Shown here in pieces: positions 7,381-15,497 of a DNA stretch of 41,785 bases. Made by a program: the position numbers and the translations under genes. Origin of the DNA: a virus; the IMG/VR virus record IMGVR_UViG_3300009080_000026, positions 1-41,785 of that record. One strand, 5' to 3'. The notes beneath the pieces are model-generated. The model had not been told where the DNA came from. It did no database searches and worked only from the letters and a program-made list of their open reading frames with translations. Each line of letters opens with the position of its first letter. The first letter of the stretch is position 1.

Positions 7381-7590
7381 TTAAGATTTTAAATATTCTA
7401 TCTTTTCAGTTGGAATAATTACACTTCCGTTAGGTTCAAACCACTCAGCAGTTTTCCCTATAGACTTATCAATTAAATCGTCTACTGGATGCTTATGTAC
7501 TTTATGAGTATTAGGTCCATGTGTAACATTTAATTGCTCAGGATTACTTCCTTTTAAAACTTTGCCTGATATTATCCCTTTCTTTATCAT
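7381..7590 (-). CDS. Small hypothetical protein downstream of portal (69 aa)
   Basis: Begins MIKKGIISGKVLKGSNPEQ and contains a His-rich THGPNTHKVHKHP stretch. No family is recognised. It starts 3 bases after the portal stop and so is surely cotranscribed with it. In T4 the equivalent position holds small prohead-core genes 67 and 68, but no sequence likeness is visible. Confidence 0.6.
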   Translation of the reverse strand: MIKKGIISGKVLKGSNPEQLNVTHGPNTHKVHKHPVDDLIDKSIGKTAEWFEPNGSVIIPTEKIEYLKS

Positions 7591-7592
7591 AT

Positions 7593-9323
7593 TTATAATT
7601 GGCCTTCGCCTTTGGTTTCTCCACCATCCACTACTTCACTTCCTCCTTCAGGAGCCGCAGCTCCGCTACCAGCGGCCGCAGCTCCACCACCACCTACATC
7701 TGGCATAGCACCTCCTGCACTTCCATCAGGCTTAGGGGGTTTGGAATTAGCTTCTTCCTGAGCTTCTTGCTCTTGTATGATGTAATTTTGGTTTGTTGAA
7801 ATTTCATCATCTGACATTTTAAGTTCCTTTCTTATTAAATATTCAGTAGAGAAATATGGAGTACCATCATCGTTCATTACACCTTTCATGGCAGTGAAAC
7901 TAGCTAATCTCTTATTAGCAACTTCTCGTTCTTTCATTTCTTCAAACAAATTATCATTATTAAATTTAACGCCTATTGCGTTTTTAAATTTATGATCTCC
8001 TTTTATCTGAGGTATATCTAATTCCATTTGTAACCAAAGAGGTTTAGTTATAAGTTCCTGTATAGTTGTTCTAATTCTATTTACGAATTTGTTATATCTT
8101 ATTTCTTCTCTAGTAATACCTTCGGCATTGAGAGTAAATGCTCCCATTCCAGATTGACCTTCCCAACGAGAATATGGAATTTTAGAATCCATCTTTAATT
8201 TCTTTAAGAAGTGATTTAATAATTCAGATCCAGATAGATTAGGTCCCGGATACTGTAATGGCTCAATCTTTACTTGTTCGTTTCTATCATTTACTGGTAA
8301 AACATAATTTTTATAAAATAAGATATTAGGTTGTCCGTTTACTTTTATTTCACCTGAATCATTGTCAAAGTTAATATCTTCCTTAAGAATATTTAAAAAC
8401 TCTCTTACGTCTTCTTGTGCTTTTTGAATAGATTTAGAACCAACGGGAACAGTAGTGGTTAGTCTTATTGGAGCATTCATAACGTGCCATATAACCTTGC
8501 TTTGTTCAATAATTCTTAGTAGATTAAACGAACGTATTAGTCTTTCTACAAAGCTAACTCTTTTTGTTCTAAAATGATTCGAATAAGACAAGTATATTAT
8601 TTGAGAATCTGTAAGCGTTCTAGTATGAGTACTATTTGGAGTATATTGGGTCCACTGTAAAAATAATTTACCTGCGTTATCTTTCGATAACTGGGGAACT
8701 ATACTAGTAGGATCAAGTTCTTTATAGCCTATTATTTCCCTAGGGTTTTGAGGATTGTCATATATTATTTCAAACGCTAAATGACCTTCTACTAAATATT
8801 GATATACATATTGCCAGGCAGATATACCTTCACCAAACCCCCATGAATTATATATTTTATGAAAGTTTTCATTGTATTTTCGTATGACATTATCTTGATA
8901 CTTTAATCGCTGTTCCTTTGAGTTTCCTTTGTACATCATTTTACCAATAGGATCAGACGGTTGGCAAAACATATTTTCATCATCATATACTATAACATCA
9001 TCGGTTATAGTTTCTAATACAAATTCTATTTCCCCATTGGATGCAATATCTCTAAGTCTTTCTCTTTTTATAGCATAGTCTAATTGAAAAAAGGCAACTG
9101 CTTTTGTTCTTAATTGAGAAGTAGTGTCAGATATAGCCATCGACATTCTCATCATCTCGTTCTGGCCATATTGTTCATTACTTCTAGCCATTAGTTGACT
9201 TTCTATGAATCCAATTGCCTGTGAATTCTTTAGTAAAAGATCTTCATGCCTAACATTGAATCTGCTTAATGCAGATAGTCTGCTGCTTAATCTATTTACT
9301 GTATTTTCTAAAAATCCTGCCAT
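7593..9323 (-). CDS. 20: Portal vertex protein (T4 gp20-like)
   Basis: 576 residues, close to T4 gp20 (524). It forms the dodecameric ring through which DNA is packaged and to which the neck binds. The gp20-type core includes YKELDPTSIVPQL, DSQIIYLSYSN, RLIRSFNLLRIIEQSKVIWH, APIRLTTTVPVG, KKLKMDSKIPYSRW, then NAEGITREEIRYNKFVNRIR and FNNDNLFEEMKEREV, the last two being highly characteristic. The C-terminus adds a Gly/Ala-rich disordered tail (about residues 528-576) encoded by locally GC-rich DNA near 7630-7745. Followed closely by a 69-residue ORF. Confidence 0.92.
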   Translation of the reverse strand: MAGFLENTVNRLSSRLSALSRFNVRHEDLLLKNSQAIGFIESQLMARSNEQYGQNEMMRMSMAISDTTSQLRTKAVAFFQLDYAIKRERLRDIASNGEIEFVLETITDDVIVYDDENMFCQPSDPIGKMMYKGNSKEQRLKYQDNVIRKYNENFHKIYNSWGFGEGISAWQYVYQYLVEGHLAFEIIYDNPQNPREIIGYKELDPTSIVPQLSKDNAGKLFLQWTQYTPNSTHTRTLTDSQIIYLSYSNHFRTKRVSFVERLIRSFNLLRIIEQSKVIWHVMNAPIRLTTTVPVGSKSIQKAQEDVREFLNILKEDINFDNDSGEIKVNGQPNILFYKNYVLPVNDRNEQVKIEPLQYPGPNLSGSELLNHFLKKLKMDSKIPYSRWEGQSGMGAFTLNAEGITREEIRYNKFVNRIRTTIQELITKPLWLQMELDIPQIKGDHKFKNAIGVKFNNDNLFEEMKEREVANKRLASFTAMKGVMNDDGTPYFSTEYLIRKELKMSDDEISTNQNYIIQEQEAQEEANSKPPKPDGSAGGAMPDVGGGGAAAAGSGAAAPEGGSEVVDGGETKGEGQL

Positions 9324-9349
9324 TGCTTATTATAGTTTTTATTTACGAT

Positions 9350-10027
9350 TTAAAAGAACTTAGATTCGAATCTTTCGAATATTCCTTCTATTCCACCTAT
9401 TCTCTGGTTAAATATTATTCCATCTGAGGCTACTCCCATGTTGTATATATCGGGTAAAGCATTCCAGTCAAGTAATCTAACCTTCTTTATACTATTTATC
9501 TCATAGTTTTTTATTGCAAAATTAACATTTGCATTAACAATCTTAGATATAAACGATTCGTTTACAGCAAAAAAGGGTTGCATATAAGATTGATCTCTTA
9601 TTCTTTTACCAATAGGAGTATCTATGGTTTTTAAATCTTCACTTACATATGGACTTATGAAATTATTTTTAACGTTCATAATAGCATAATATGAATCTAG
9701 TATAAGTCTTCGGTAAACAGGTGACATTAATTTTAAATTTAAAATAGATTGATAGTTTTCATTGTTTATATTTAATGCTATTCCAAATGGCATTGAATCA
9801 TAATATGGTTTTTTCGTAACAAAGAACTTATCGTCTTTATTGTCTACATAATCCTGCTTATCGTATGGAATAGTATCGGGAGATACTTGGGAACCTGTGT
9901 CTATACCGAGCGCGTATAAATGACCTGGTATTAAACTAGGAGGCATGGGTTTTCCATACTCCTCTATTATTTTAAATGGATTATTTACAGGTGCTTTAAT
10001 ACTAATATCTCTAAGTAATTTCTTCAT
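9350..10027 (-). CDS. Phage virion-assembly-region protein, unknown (225 aa)
   Basis: Starts MKKLLRDISIKAPVNNPFK. It holds a PPSLIPGHLYALGIDTG strand and, after an insertion, KKPYYDSMPFGIALNI. This P-G-x-L-Y ... P-Y-Y-D-x-x-P arrangement reminds me of an uncharacterised protein family of T4-like phages encoded near head-completion genes; I cannot name it securely. It is placed between gp4 and the portal, in one operon, so a head or tail assembly role is likely. Confidence 0.55.
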   Translation of the reverse strand: MKKLLRDISIKAPVNNPFKIIEEYGKPMPPSLIPGHLYALGIDTGSQVSPDTIPYDKQDYVDNKDDKFFVTKKPYYDSMPFGIALNINNENYQSILNLKLMSPVYRRLILDSYYAIMNVKNNFISPYVSEDLKTIDTPIGKRIRDQSYMQPFFAVNESFISKIVNANVNFAIKNYEINSIKKVRLLDWNALPDIYNMGVASDGIIFNQRIGGIEGIFERFESKFF

Positions 10028-10036
10028 AGTAATATC

Positions 10037-10549
10037 TTACAAATTCTTAAACAAAAAGTTTTCAGTTATTATTCCAAATTTTATACCTTTTGAATCTGCA
10101 TAATCTTTAGCTGCTTCAAATTTAGCTCTATTTATTAAATACGCCTTTGTATGACTAAGATAATGTTTCATTTGTTTTTCAGTCATTTTTTTTATAGGCT
10201 TAGGAGGTTGAGTGTATTTGAGAGGTTTTATTTCAAGTATCCACTTTTTTATATTTCCATTAGGGTCTCTTGTTACTATATAGGCGTCAACCCAATACTT
10301 ACATGTTTTTTTAGTAACAGGATTCCAATAAGCAATACCAACAGGCTCCGATGAATATTTTAATATTTTTTCATTGTCGTCGCAGAACTTCAAAAATTTA
10401 TATTCCCAACTAGATCTGTATATTATCTGAGAAAGATCTCCATCGTATTTGTCAGGATTCTTAGGAATAAAATAACCCTGTCTTATCTTCCCCCTTCTAG
10501 GTTTTAAAGTATCTTTTATACTTTTAGGTTTATTGTTTTTATTAGTCAT
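10037..10549 (-). CDS. 4: Head completion nuclease (T4 gp4/gp50-like)
   Basis: 170 residues. It carries the conserved gp4 sequence NPDKYDGDLSQIIYRSSWEY, then KYWVDAYIV and WILEIKPLKYTQPPKP, then KAYLINRAKFEAAKDYAD and KFGIITENFLF. Glu49, Asp88, Glu106 and Lys108 form a PD-(D/E)xK-like catalytic set. The T4 protein is needed to finish filled heads before tail joining. The first residues (KNNKPKSIKDTLKPRRGK) are basic and likely DNA-contacting. It overlaps the upstream acidic ORF by 8 bases. Confidence 0.9.
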   Translation of the reverse strand: MTNKNNKPKSIKDTLKPRRGKIRQGYFIPKNPDKYDGDLSQIIYRSSWEYKFLKFCDDNEKILKYSSEPVGIAYWNPVTKKTCKYWVDAYIVTRDPNGNIKKWILEIKPLKYTQPPKPIKKMTEKQMKHYLSHTKAYLINRAKFEAAKDYADSKGIKFGIITENFLFKNL

Positions 10550-10973
10550 CTACGCTATCGCCTATGAATTTATCGGCTTTCTTAGGATCTAATTTTCCTT
10601 GTTCTACTAATTTTACAATAAGTGCAGACATTGCTAAATTTTCAGGAACTCCCTCTTTTTCCATCATTTCTATTTCATCAGACTCATATGCATCCTTTAA
10701 GTCGTTATACGCTTCTTCTGCAGCTTTTTCAACATCTTCTTCTGAACCTACTGCTTCTATCAACTCGTCTAAGATTTCTTCAGCTAGATTTAATTCGGAT
10801 GCTATATCGTCCATATTGTTTGAATCTGGACCTTCTCCCATATTGTTCTCTATTGCTTTTCCTCTCGTTACTTCATAGCTAGATAGTTTATTATCATCAT
10901 TTAAATCAGCTTTTTTAGGATTTTTTAATCCGTGATTTTTGAATTCTGTTAAAGTTTTTACTAATTTTTTCAT
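10542..10973 (-). CDS. Acidic protein with EF-hand/dockerin-like loop and capsid-targeting-like start
   Basis: 143 residues, strongly acidic. The N-terminus MKKLVKTLTEFKNHG contains L-T-E at residues 8-10, matching the prohead protease site. Residues 23-35 (ADLNDDNKLSSYE) fit a Ca-binding D-x-N/D-x-D-x-K-x-x-x-x-E loop as in dockerin/EF-hand proteins. The rest is helical (EEILDELIEAV, EKAAEEAYNDLKDAYESDE). It may be a prohead core or internal protein. A TAAATAAATAAATAA stretch lies upstream of the ATG. Confidence 0.6.
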   Translation of the reverse strand: MKKLVKTLTEFKNHGLKNPKKADLNDDNKLSSYEVTRGKAIENNMGEGPDSNNMDDIASELNLAEEILDELIEAVGSEEDVEKAAEEAYNDLKDAYESDEIEMMEKEGVPENLAMSALIVKLVEQGKLDPKKADKFIGDSVDD

Positions 10974-10999
10974 TTAAAAAGTTATTTTTATTTATTTAT

Positions 11000-12142
11000 T
11001 TACAAATATAGTATGTCAAACAGTGAATTTGTAAAATATGAGTCTAGTGTTTTATTAAACTCTTTTATACTAAAAAATGAAGAGTTTAATTTAATTAAAA
11101 ACATGTAAAGCATATTCACATCAGTTATTTTTTTAATATCTATTAAATGTTTTGGGAAGTCATTCTTTAAATCTTTTATCAACTTAGACCACATGAAGAC
11201 TTCATATCCTTCTTGTAAAAGTTTAATAGATTGTGTTTTTCCAGCTTTGTCATTGTCGAATAATATCCTAACTTTAGCGTCCTCTGAGAGCATTGCTATA
11301 GTCTCCTTTATTTTACCTACACCGGTTGATGCTATACCATTATGTAAAAACATTGAATCAAATTGACCTTCGCATATTGTTATTTTTTTCTTAAAATCTA
11401 TATTCAATATATTAAATATGTTATTGAGAGAATCTATTTCATTTAGCTCTTCTTCGGTCATTCCTAATTTAGAAACTTCTCTATTTATTTCTGAATAGTT
11501 CATCATTTTATATTTAGGGCCCCAATAATTATCGTCTATGGACCTGACGGAATATCCTAATATTTTGTTTGAAACATTATCTTTATTAAAAATAAATATC
11601 TTTTCAGATTTAGAATCTTCATAGCAACATTCTGAAAAGGAATCGCACTTATCTAATTCTCTGCTTATTATGTATTTTGAACATTTTGAATTAGCTGAGT
11701 TAGTATCTATTTTATTTAATGAAAACCTATCTGCAAAGTATTCTAAATCAACCAACTTATGTTTTAAATCTTGATTTATTAAGAAAGTAAGAAGAGATAA
11801 TTTTTTCCTTGATTTAACATTTGTTTTAAGACCGCCTTTAATAAAGAGGTCAGGTGGCATTAAACTATATTCATGACAATATCTAGATATAAATTTATCG
11901 AGATCCATAAATATCATGCATCCATCGTTATAACATTTATAAGTATTGCTTTCCAAATAGATATTACCTCTACGTTTAGATTTCTTTTTTTCAGAATCTC
12001 CACATACTGGACATGCTAAGTTTATTTTTTTAGGATTAGCTTCGTCTATTTTATGCTTAATGGGATCATCAGGAAATCTATTTAGCATAACTTCTTTTAA
12101 GAACTCCGGAAGAGTAGTATTAGTATCTAAATCTATATTCAT
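11000..12142 (-). CDS. 61: DNA primase (T4 gp61-like)
   Basis: Synthesises RNA primers for lagging-strand DNA. The N-terminal zinc-binding domain has Cys44 and Cys47 (ACPVCG) and Cys70 and Cys75 (YKCYNDGC). The TOPRIM domain follows: ITICEGQFDSMFLHNG with the catalytic Glu, and RILFDNDKAG with the DxD metal site. Length 380 is somewhat longer than T4 gp61. It is directly downstream of the polymerase remnant (3-base gap), so a replication operon. Confidence 0.88.
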   Translation of the reverse strand: MNIDLDTNTTLPEFLKEVMLNRFPDDPIKHKIDEANPKKINLACPVCGDSEKKKSKRRGNIYLESNTYKCYNDGCMIFMDLDKFISRYCHEYSLMPPDLFIKGGLKTNVKSRKKLSLLTFLINQDLKHKLVDLEYFADRFSLNKIDTNSANSKCSKYIISRELDKCDSFSECCYEDSKSEKIFIFNKDNVSNKILGYSVRSIDDNYWGPKYKMMNYSEINREVSKLGMTEEELNEIDSLNNIFNILNIDFKKKITICEGQFDSMFLHNGIASTGVGKIKETIAMLSEDAKVRILFDNDKAGKTQSIKLLQEGYEVFMWSKLIKDLKNDFPKHLIDIKKITDVNMLYMFLIKLNSSFFSIKEFNKTLDSYFTNSLFDILYL

Positions 12143-12145
12143 GTT

Positions 12146-12832
12146 TTAAAAATTAAGTTCTACTTGCTGCTGTTCATCTTCATTGGAAGAGTATTCTTTT
12201 AATTCTATGTTTAATCTCTTAGCTGTTCTTTTTCTAAAAGGATGCAGTTTGGAATTAGGAACAACTTTTGTATTTAATCCATATTTAGATATTATACTTA
12301 GGTATTCTGTGAAATCATTACTTTGTATTTCAGCATTAGGATTACCTATTATTTTCCAAAATCTTTCAGGTATCTCTTCGTATTCTAATGTTTTTTCATT
12401 TATTATATAAAGAGGATATTTGTCTTCGTCACTCAATGGCTTTTTAGAACCAGTTTTAACCATGTTTATATTTCTTTTTAAGTGAACATTGAATTCAGTT
12501 AAACCTAATGCAACTAATTGTCTATTAATAGGCTCAACTATCAGTGAAAAAAACTGTTTACTATAATCTAAAGGAAGAGCAACTTCTGTTGGATAATTAC
12601 CAGGTGAATATGCAAACACATCCCATTCCTTATTGTTTTCTTTAGGATAATAATACTTTATTTTTTCACCTTCTTTAACCTTTTGATATTTACCCGTTAA
12701 TTCGTTGATTACTAAAAGGTGATTATAGTAAGCAGCTGCTCTTGCATATATAGGGATTCCTTTAAGTAAAGTTAGCTTAGTTTCATTTTTTACATATTTG
12801 TTATATACCCTACAACTAATGTTTGAGCCAAT
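12146..12832 (-). pseudogene. 43: DNA polymerase gp43, C-terminal part in a shifted frame
   Basis: The frame is open from 12832 (after a TGA at 12833-12835) to the stop at 12146. It contains no ATG before well inside the homologous region; the only reasonable start, GTG at 12617-12619, would drop about 70 conserved residues. Those residues (KGIPIYARAAAYYNHLL, EGEKIKYYYP), then AYSPGNYPTEVALPLDYSKQ and LIVEPINRQLVALG, match the T4 gp43 thumb. The last residues (DEQQQVELNF) look like a sliding-clamp-binding tail. It continues the 12790-13596 ORF after a -1 shift somewhere in 12793-12832. No canonical slippery heptamer is visible; loss of one G in the GGG at about 12808-12810 would explain it. 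Confidence 0.75.
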
Positions 12833-13596
12833 TCATCAGTTGTTTTTAATTTCATTTCTTTTTTTATAGATTCAAATAGAGGAATAAGATCCTCCTCTGG
12901 ATTTATAGACGATCCTTTTTCTAAGATTATTTTTGTTAACTTAGATAAATGATTTCTAGCCCATATTGGATAAGAACCCTTTATCATTTCTAATCCCTTA
13001 AATACATCATACTCTTTACCTTTTTCCTTTAAAAGAGTTTGATCAGAATTGGGTTCATATGAAACTCTAAGGGCGTAGTTTTTCTTTTTCAGCCACATGG
13101 CCTTAGCAGATAAGTTTTCAAGTTCAAAATTTTGTTGATTGACTGTATTAAAATGTTTTCCGTATTTGTCAAAAGCTGTATTAAAATATTCAGCTAACCT
13201 GTATTCATCAATTTTAATACATAACTTTAAATATTGTTCTTCTGTTAATTTAGGTAGCCCTTGTATAGAATTAATAGCTGAACCAAACTCTACATATATA
13301 GAATCGGTATCTGTATAAATAGCTGCTTCTGAATTTATAGGTTTAATATCATATTTGTCTATACCTAGTTTTTTATGAAGCTCGTTATCTAAATGCCACC
13401 TTTCTTTAAAATAAAAGTTAACGGCTTTAATTGTAAATTTAATAAGGTCTTGTCCTTGCAATGTTATACTTTGCGCTAAATCTACATTAAAGAAATAAAA
13501 CCACTTATTTCCAAATGCACCATATATGGAATTAATAAGTAGTTTAATTGCGAGTTGTTCTAAGTCTAATTTTTTGTATAAAGATTCTTTATTCAT
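12790..13596 (-). CDS. 43: DNA polymerase gp43 fragment: palm motifs B and C plus part of thumb
   Basis: Family B DNA polymerase piece of 268 residues. Motif B is LLINSIYGAFGNKWFYFFN (from about residue 19) and motif C is YTDTDSIYVEFG with the two catalytic Asp. KAMWLKKKNYALRV is the conserved Kx(K)Y region. Everything N-terminal is missing here: exonuclease domain and motif A (DxxSLYPS), about 550-600 residues in T4. The ATG at 13596 lies about 17 residues before motif B. Upstream DNA belongs to a divergent gene, so the rest is encoded elsewhere or lost. T4-like Aeromonas phages with polymerase split into 43A and 43B are a known precedent. Confidence 0.85.
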   Translation of the reverse strand: MNKESLYKKLDLEQLAIKLLINSIYGAFGNKWFYFFNVDLAQSITLQGQDLIKFTIKAVNFYFKERWHLDNELHKKLGIDKYDIKPINSEAAIYTDTDSIYVEFGSAINSIQGLPKLTEEQYLKLCIKIDEYRLAEYFNTAFDKYGKHFNTVNQQNFELENLSAKAMWLKKKNYALRVSYEPNSDQTLLKEKGKEYDVFKGLEMIKGSYPIWARNHLSKLTKIILEKGSSINPEEDLIPLFESIKKEMKLKTTDELAQTLVVGYITNM

Positions 13597-13645
13597 TATA
13601 AAATATTTAATATCTTTTATAAATAATTTAAAGAAGGTTTTAAAT
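13597..13645. promoter_or_regulatory. Divergent intergenic gap at the polymerase break
   Basis: A 49-base AT-rich gap separating the polymerase fragment (minus) from the ORF at 13646 (plus). It must hold both start signals. The polymerase frame stays open through it on the minus strand, but the translation beyond has no polymerase likeness. No specific promoter is recognised. Confidence 0.3.
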
Positions 13646-14200
13646 ATGTTATACGAATTATTTCCATTTTTAAAATCTTTTCCATTTGACCAATATATTA
13701 TATCTGGAGGAAAAGGGGAAGAGGAAGAGGAAAATGAACAAAAAGATTCATTTGAAGACGAATTATTTAATTTTAAATATGTATATCGAGATAAAGATAT
13801 AGTTATATCTTTTTACGATACTGATATACTATTTTTAGATGTGATATCTAAAGACATAACCGTATTAGACGGGATTAGAAAAAGCATAGACAAGGGGCTA
13901 GATTCTAATTCAATGACAGTTAAATTCACATCTATACGTAAAGCTAAAACGTTTCTAAAAAAGATAAAATCACCCGCTGAAAACGCTGATACTTTTAAAA
14001 CAGTGTTAAACGGTCTTCAGGAAATGAACGAAGTTGAGCTTTCTGAAGATATTATAAATAAAATAGATGAATTAGATAAGAAGTTAAAAGATGAAAAACT
14101 AAACGTAAATGAATTAATTACAATAGATTCATATTTAGATTTTCAATTACACCATGCTAAGATAATGTTAGGAATTGTCATAGCATCAAAAATACACTAA
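13646..14200 (+). CDS. Hypothetical acidic protein (184 aa)
   Basis: The ATG at 13646 (MLYELFPFLKSFPFDQY) is preferred over earlier in-frame starts because those would overlap the polymerase fragment. An acidic run (GEEEEENEQKDSFEDE) precedes an alpha/beta region (KDIVISFYDTDILFLDVI) and helical C-terminus (KIDELDKKLKDEKLNVNEL). No family is recognised. It is followed 6 bases later by the PhoH-like gene. Confidence 0.6.
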   Translation: MLYELFPFLKSFPFDQYIISGGKGEEEEENEQKDSFEDELFNFKYVYRDKDIVISFYDTDILFLDVISKDITVLDGIRKSIDKGLDSNSMTVKFTSIRKAKTFLKKIKSPAENADTFKTVLNGLQEMNEVELSEDIINKIDELDKKLKDEKLNVNELITIDSYLDFQLHHAKIMLGIVIASKIH

Positions 14201-14206
14201 TTATAC

Positions 14207-14968
14207 ATGAGTAAAAAAAGCAGAAGAAATAAAAGGCTATCTGAAGCCGAAATTCAAGAAGTTGAAGAATTTGTATGGAGCAGAAATGTAGAAGAAGATA
14301 AGTTTCTTCAAACAATGTCTATAAATACTAAATGCAAAACCACAAATCAAAAACTATTAGTTAATTCAATTAAACAAAATATGATAACTATATGTAACGG
14401 TTTTCCTGGATCTGGAAAAACTTTTTTATCATGTTCTGAAGCTTTAAAACTAATTAAATCAAGACCTAAGTACAAAAGGATTGTCTTAATTAAATCAATC
14501 ACTGCTTTAAAAGGCGAAGAAATAGGTCATTTACCAGGTGACTTAAAAGAAAAAATGGCGCCTATTATGGAATCATTTACTGACAATATTAGAAAGCTAA
14601 TAGGTAGAAGTAGAATGGAAAAATTAATAGAATTAGGTGTAATAGAAATAGTACCAATAGCATTTGCTAGAGGTAGAAGCATTGACAATTCTATTATATT
14701 AATAGATGAAGCCCAAAATATATCAATGGATAACATAAGAACACTGATGACGAGAATAGGGGATAACTCTAAAATGGTAATAATGGGCGACGTTAGACAA
14801 AAGGACATTAAAAATAAAAGTGATAGTTCTTTAGAAATAGTATTAGAAAAATTTAAAAATGTAGAAGGATTCGGTTGTGTTGAATTAAGAGATCCTGACG
14901 ATGTAGTTAGAAACCCAATCATTAAAATTGTTGAGCAAATTTTTGACAAGATAGAAACAAATAAATAA
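14207..14968 (+). CDS. phoH: PhoH-like ATPase
   Basis: 253 residues. Walker A is GFPGSGKT (residues 65-72) and Walker B ILIDEAQN (164-171), with the PhoH-typical ALKGEEIGHLPGDLKEKM, IEIVPIAFARGRSI and MVIMGDVRQKD between and after. PhoH proteins are P-loop ATPases related to superfamily 1 helicases and are widespread in marine phages; the role in infection is unclear and phosphate control should not be assumed. The C-terminus (VVRNPIIKIVEQIF) is also normal for the family. Confidence 0.9.
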   Translation: MSKKSRRNKRLSEAEIQEVEEFVWSRNVEEDKFLQTMSINTKCKTTNQKLLVNSIKQNMITICNGFPGSGKTFLSCSEALKLIKSRPKYKRIVLIKSITALKGEEIGHLPGDLKEKMAPIMESFTDNIRKLIGRSRMEKLIELGVIEIVPIAFARGRSIDNSIILIDEAQNISMDNIRTLMTRIGDNSKMVIMGDVRQKDIKNKSDSSLEIVLEKFKNVEGFGCVELRDPDDVVRNPIIKIVEQIFDKIETNK

Positions 14969-14988
14969 TAACATAAAAAAATAAAAGT

Positions 14989-15459
14989 ATGAAAAATTAT
15001 ATAAAAGACTTTATTCAATTTCAGAAGATTAATGAAGCAGTTGCCTCAGAAGACCTTCTTACTAAGGACATGGTTGCACAGGAAATGGTCGGAGAAGTCT
15101 CTTCAGCTGAAAGAGCAGCTGCTTATAAGAAATTTGAAGTTAAAGACAGTAAAGGTAAATCTTTAGGTCCGCCAGATATTATTGTGCTAAATCCTGAAAA
15201 TAATAACATATTTCTAAGATATCAAAAGAACCCTCAGTTATTTGAGTATGCAGAAAAAATATCGCTTAGTTATAACGGAAAACCTTTAAGACTAACCAGT
15301 AAACTGGTAGAAGAACCAAACAAAGTCTCTAGAGATCCAGACGAAACATTATGTGTTGCCAAATTTGCATACCAACCAAAAGGTCTACCAAGTCCTATGA
15401 AAATAACTGTTATTTTCAGCTATAGCAAAATGGAAACTGCTATGCAATCATGGCGGTAG
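14989..15459 (+). CDS. Hypothetical protein with capsid-targeting-like N-terminus (156 aa)
   Basis: Begins MKNYIKDFIQFQKINEAV, with I-N-E at residues 14-16 followed by Ala, an excellent match to the prohead protease consensus. A small beta-rich body follows (PPDIIVLNPENNNIFLRYQ, MKITVIFSYSKME). Upstream lies AAATAAATAATAA and TAAAA near the ATG. It converges with uvsW, separated by a hairpin. No known family; predicted internal head protein. Confidence 0.65.
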   Translation: MKNYIKDFIQFQKINEAVASEDLLTKDMVAQEMVGEVSSAERAAAYKKFEVKDSKGKSLGPPDIIVLNPENNNIFLRYQKNPQLFEYAEKISLSYNGKPLRLTSKLVEEPNKVSRDPDETLCVAKFAYQPKGLPSPMKITVIFSYSKMETAMQSWR

Positions 15460-15464
15460 AGGAA

Positions 15465-15497
15465 CTGGCTACTAAAAATTAATTCAATGGTAGCTAG
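15465..15497. terminator. Weak hairpin between convergent genes
   Basis: CTGGCTAC (15465-15472) can pair with GTAGCTAG (15490-15497), eight pairs with one G-U, and a 17-base A/T loop. It lies exactly between the stop codons of the plus-strand ORF and uvsW. There is no T tract in either direction, so factor-independent termination is uncertain. Confidence 0.35.

Noticed and set aside
12793-12832. Programmed -1 frameshift in the polymerase gene
   Set aside because: No canonical heptamer or evident downstream structure; an indel or true split is simpler. Kept only as an open alternative.
13526-13645. N-terminal extension of the 13646 ORF
   Set aside because: Would overlap the polymerase fragment by about 70 bases antisense; the ATG at 13646 gives a cleaner divergent arrangement.
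14527-15018. Minus-strand ORF of 163 residues, hydrophobic
   Set aside because: Antisense to the PhoH gene; hydrophobicity reflects the complement of Lys/Glu-rich codons.
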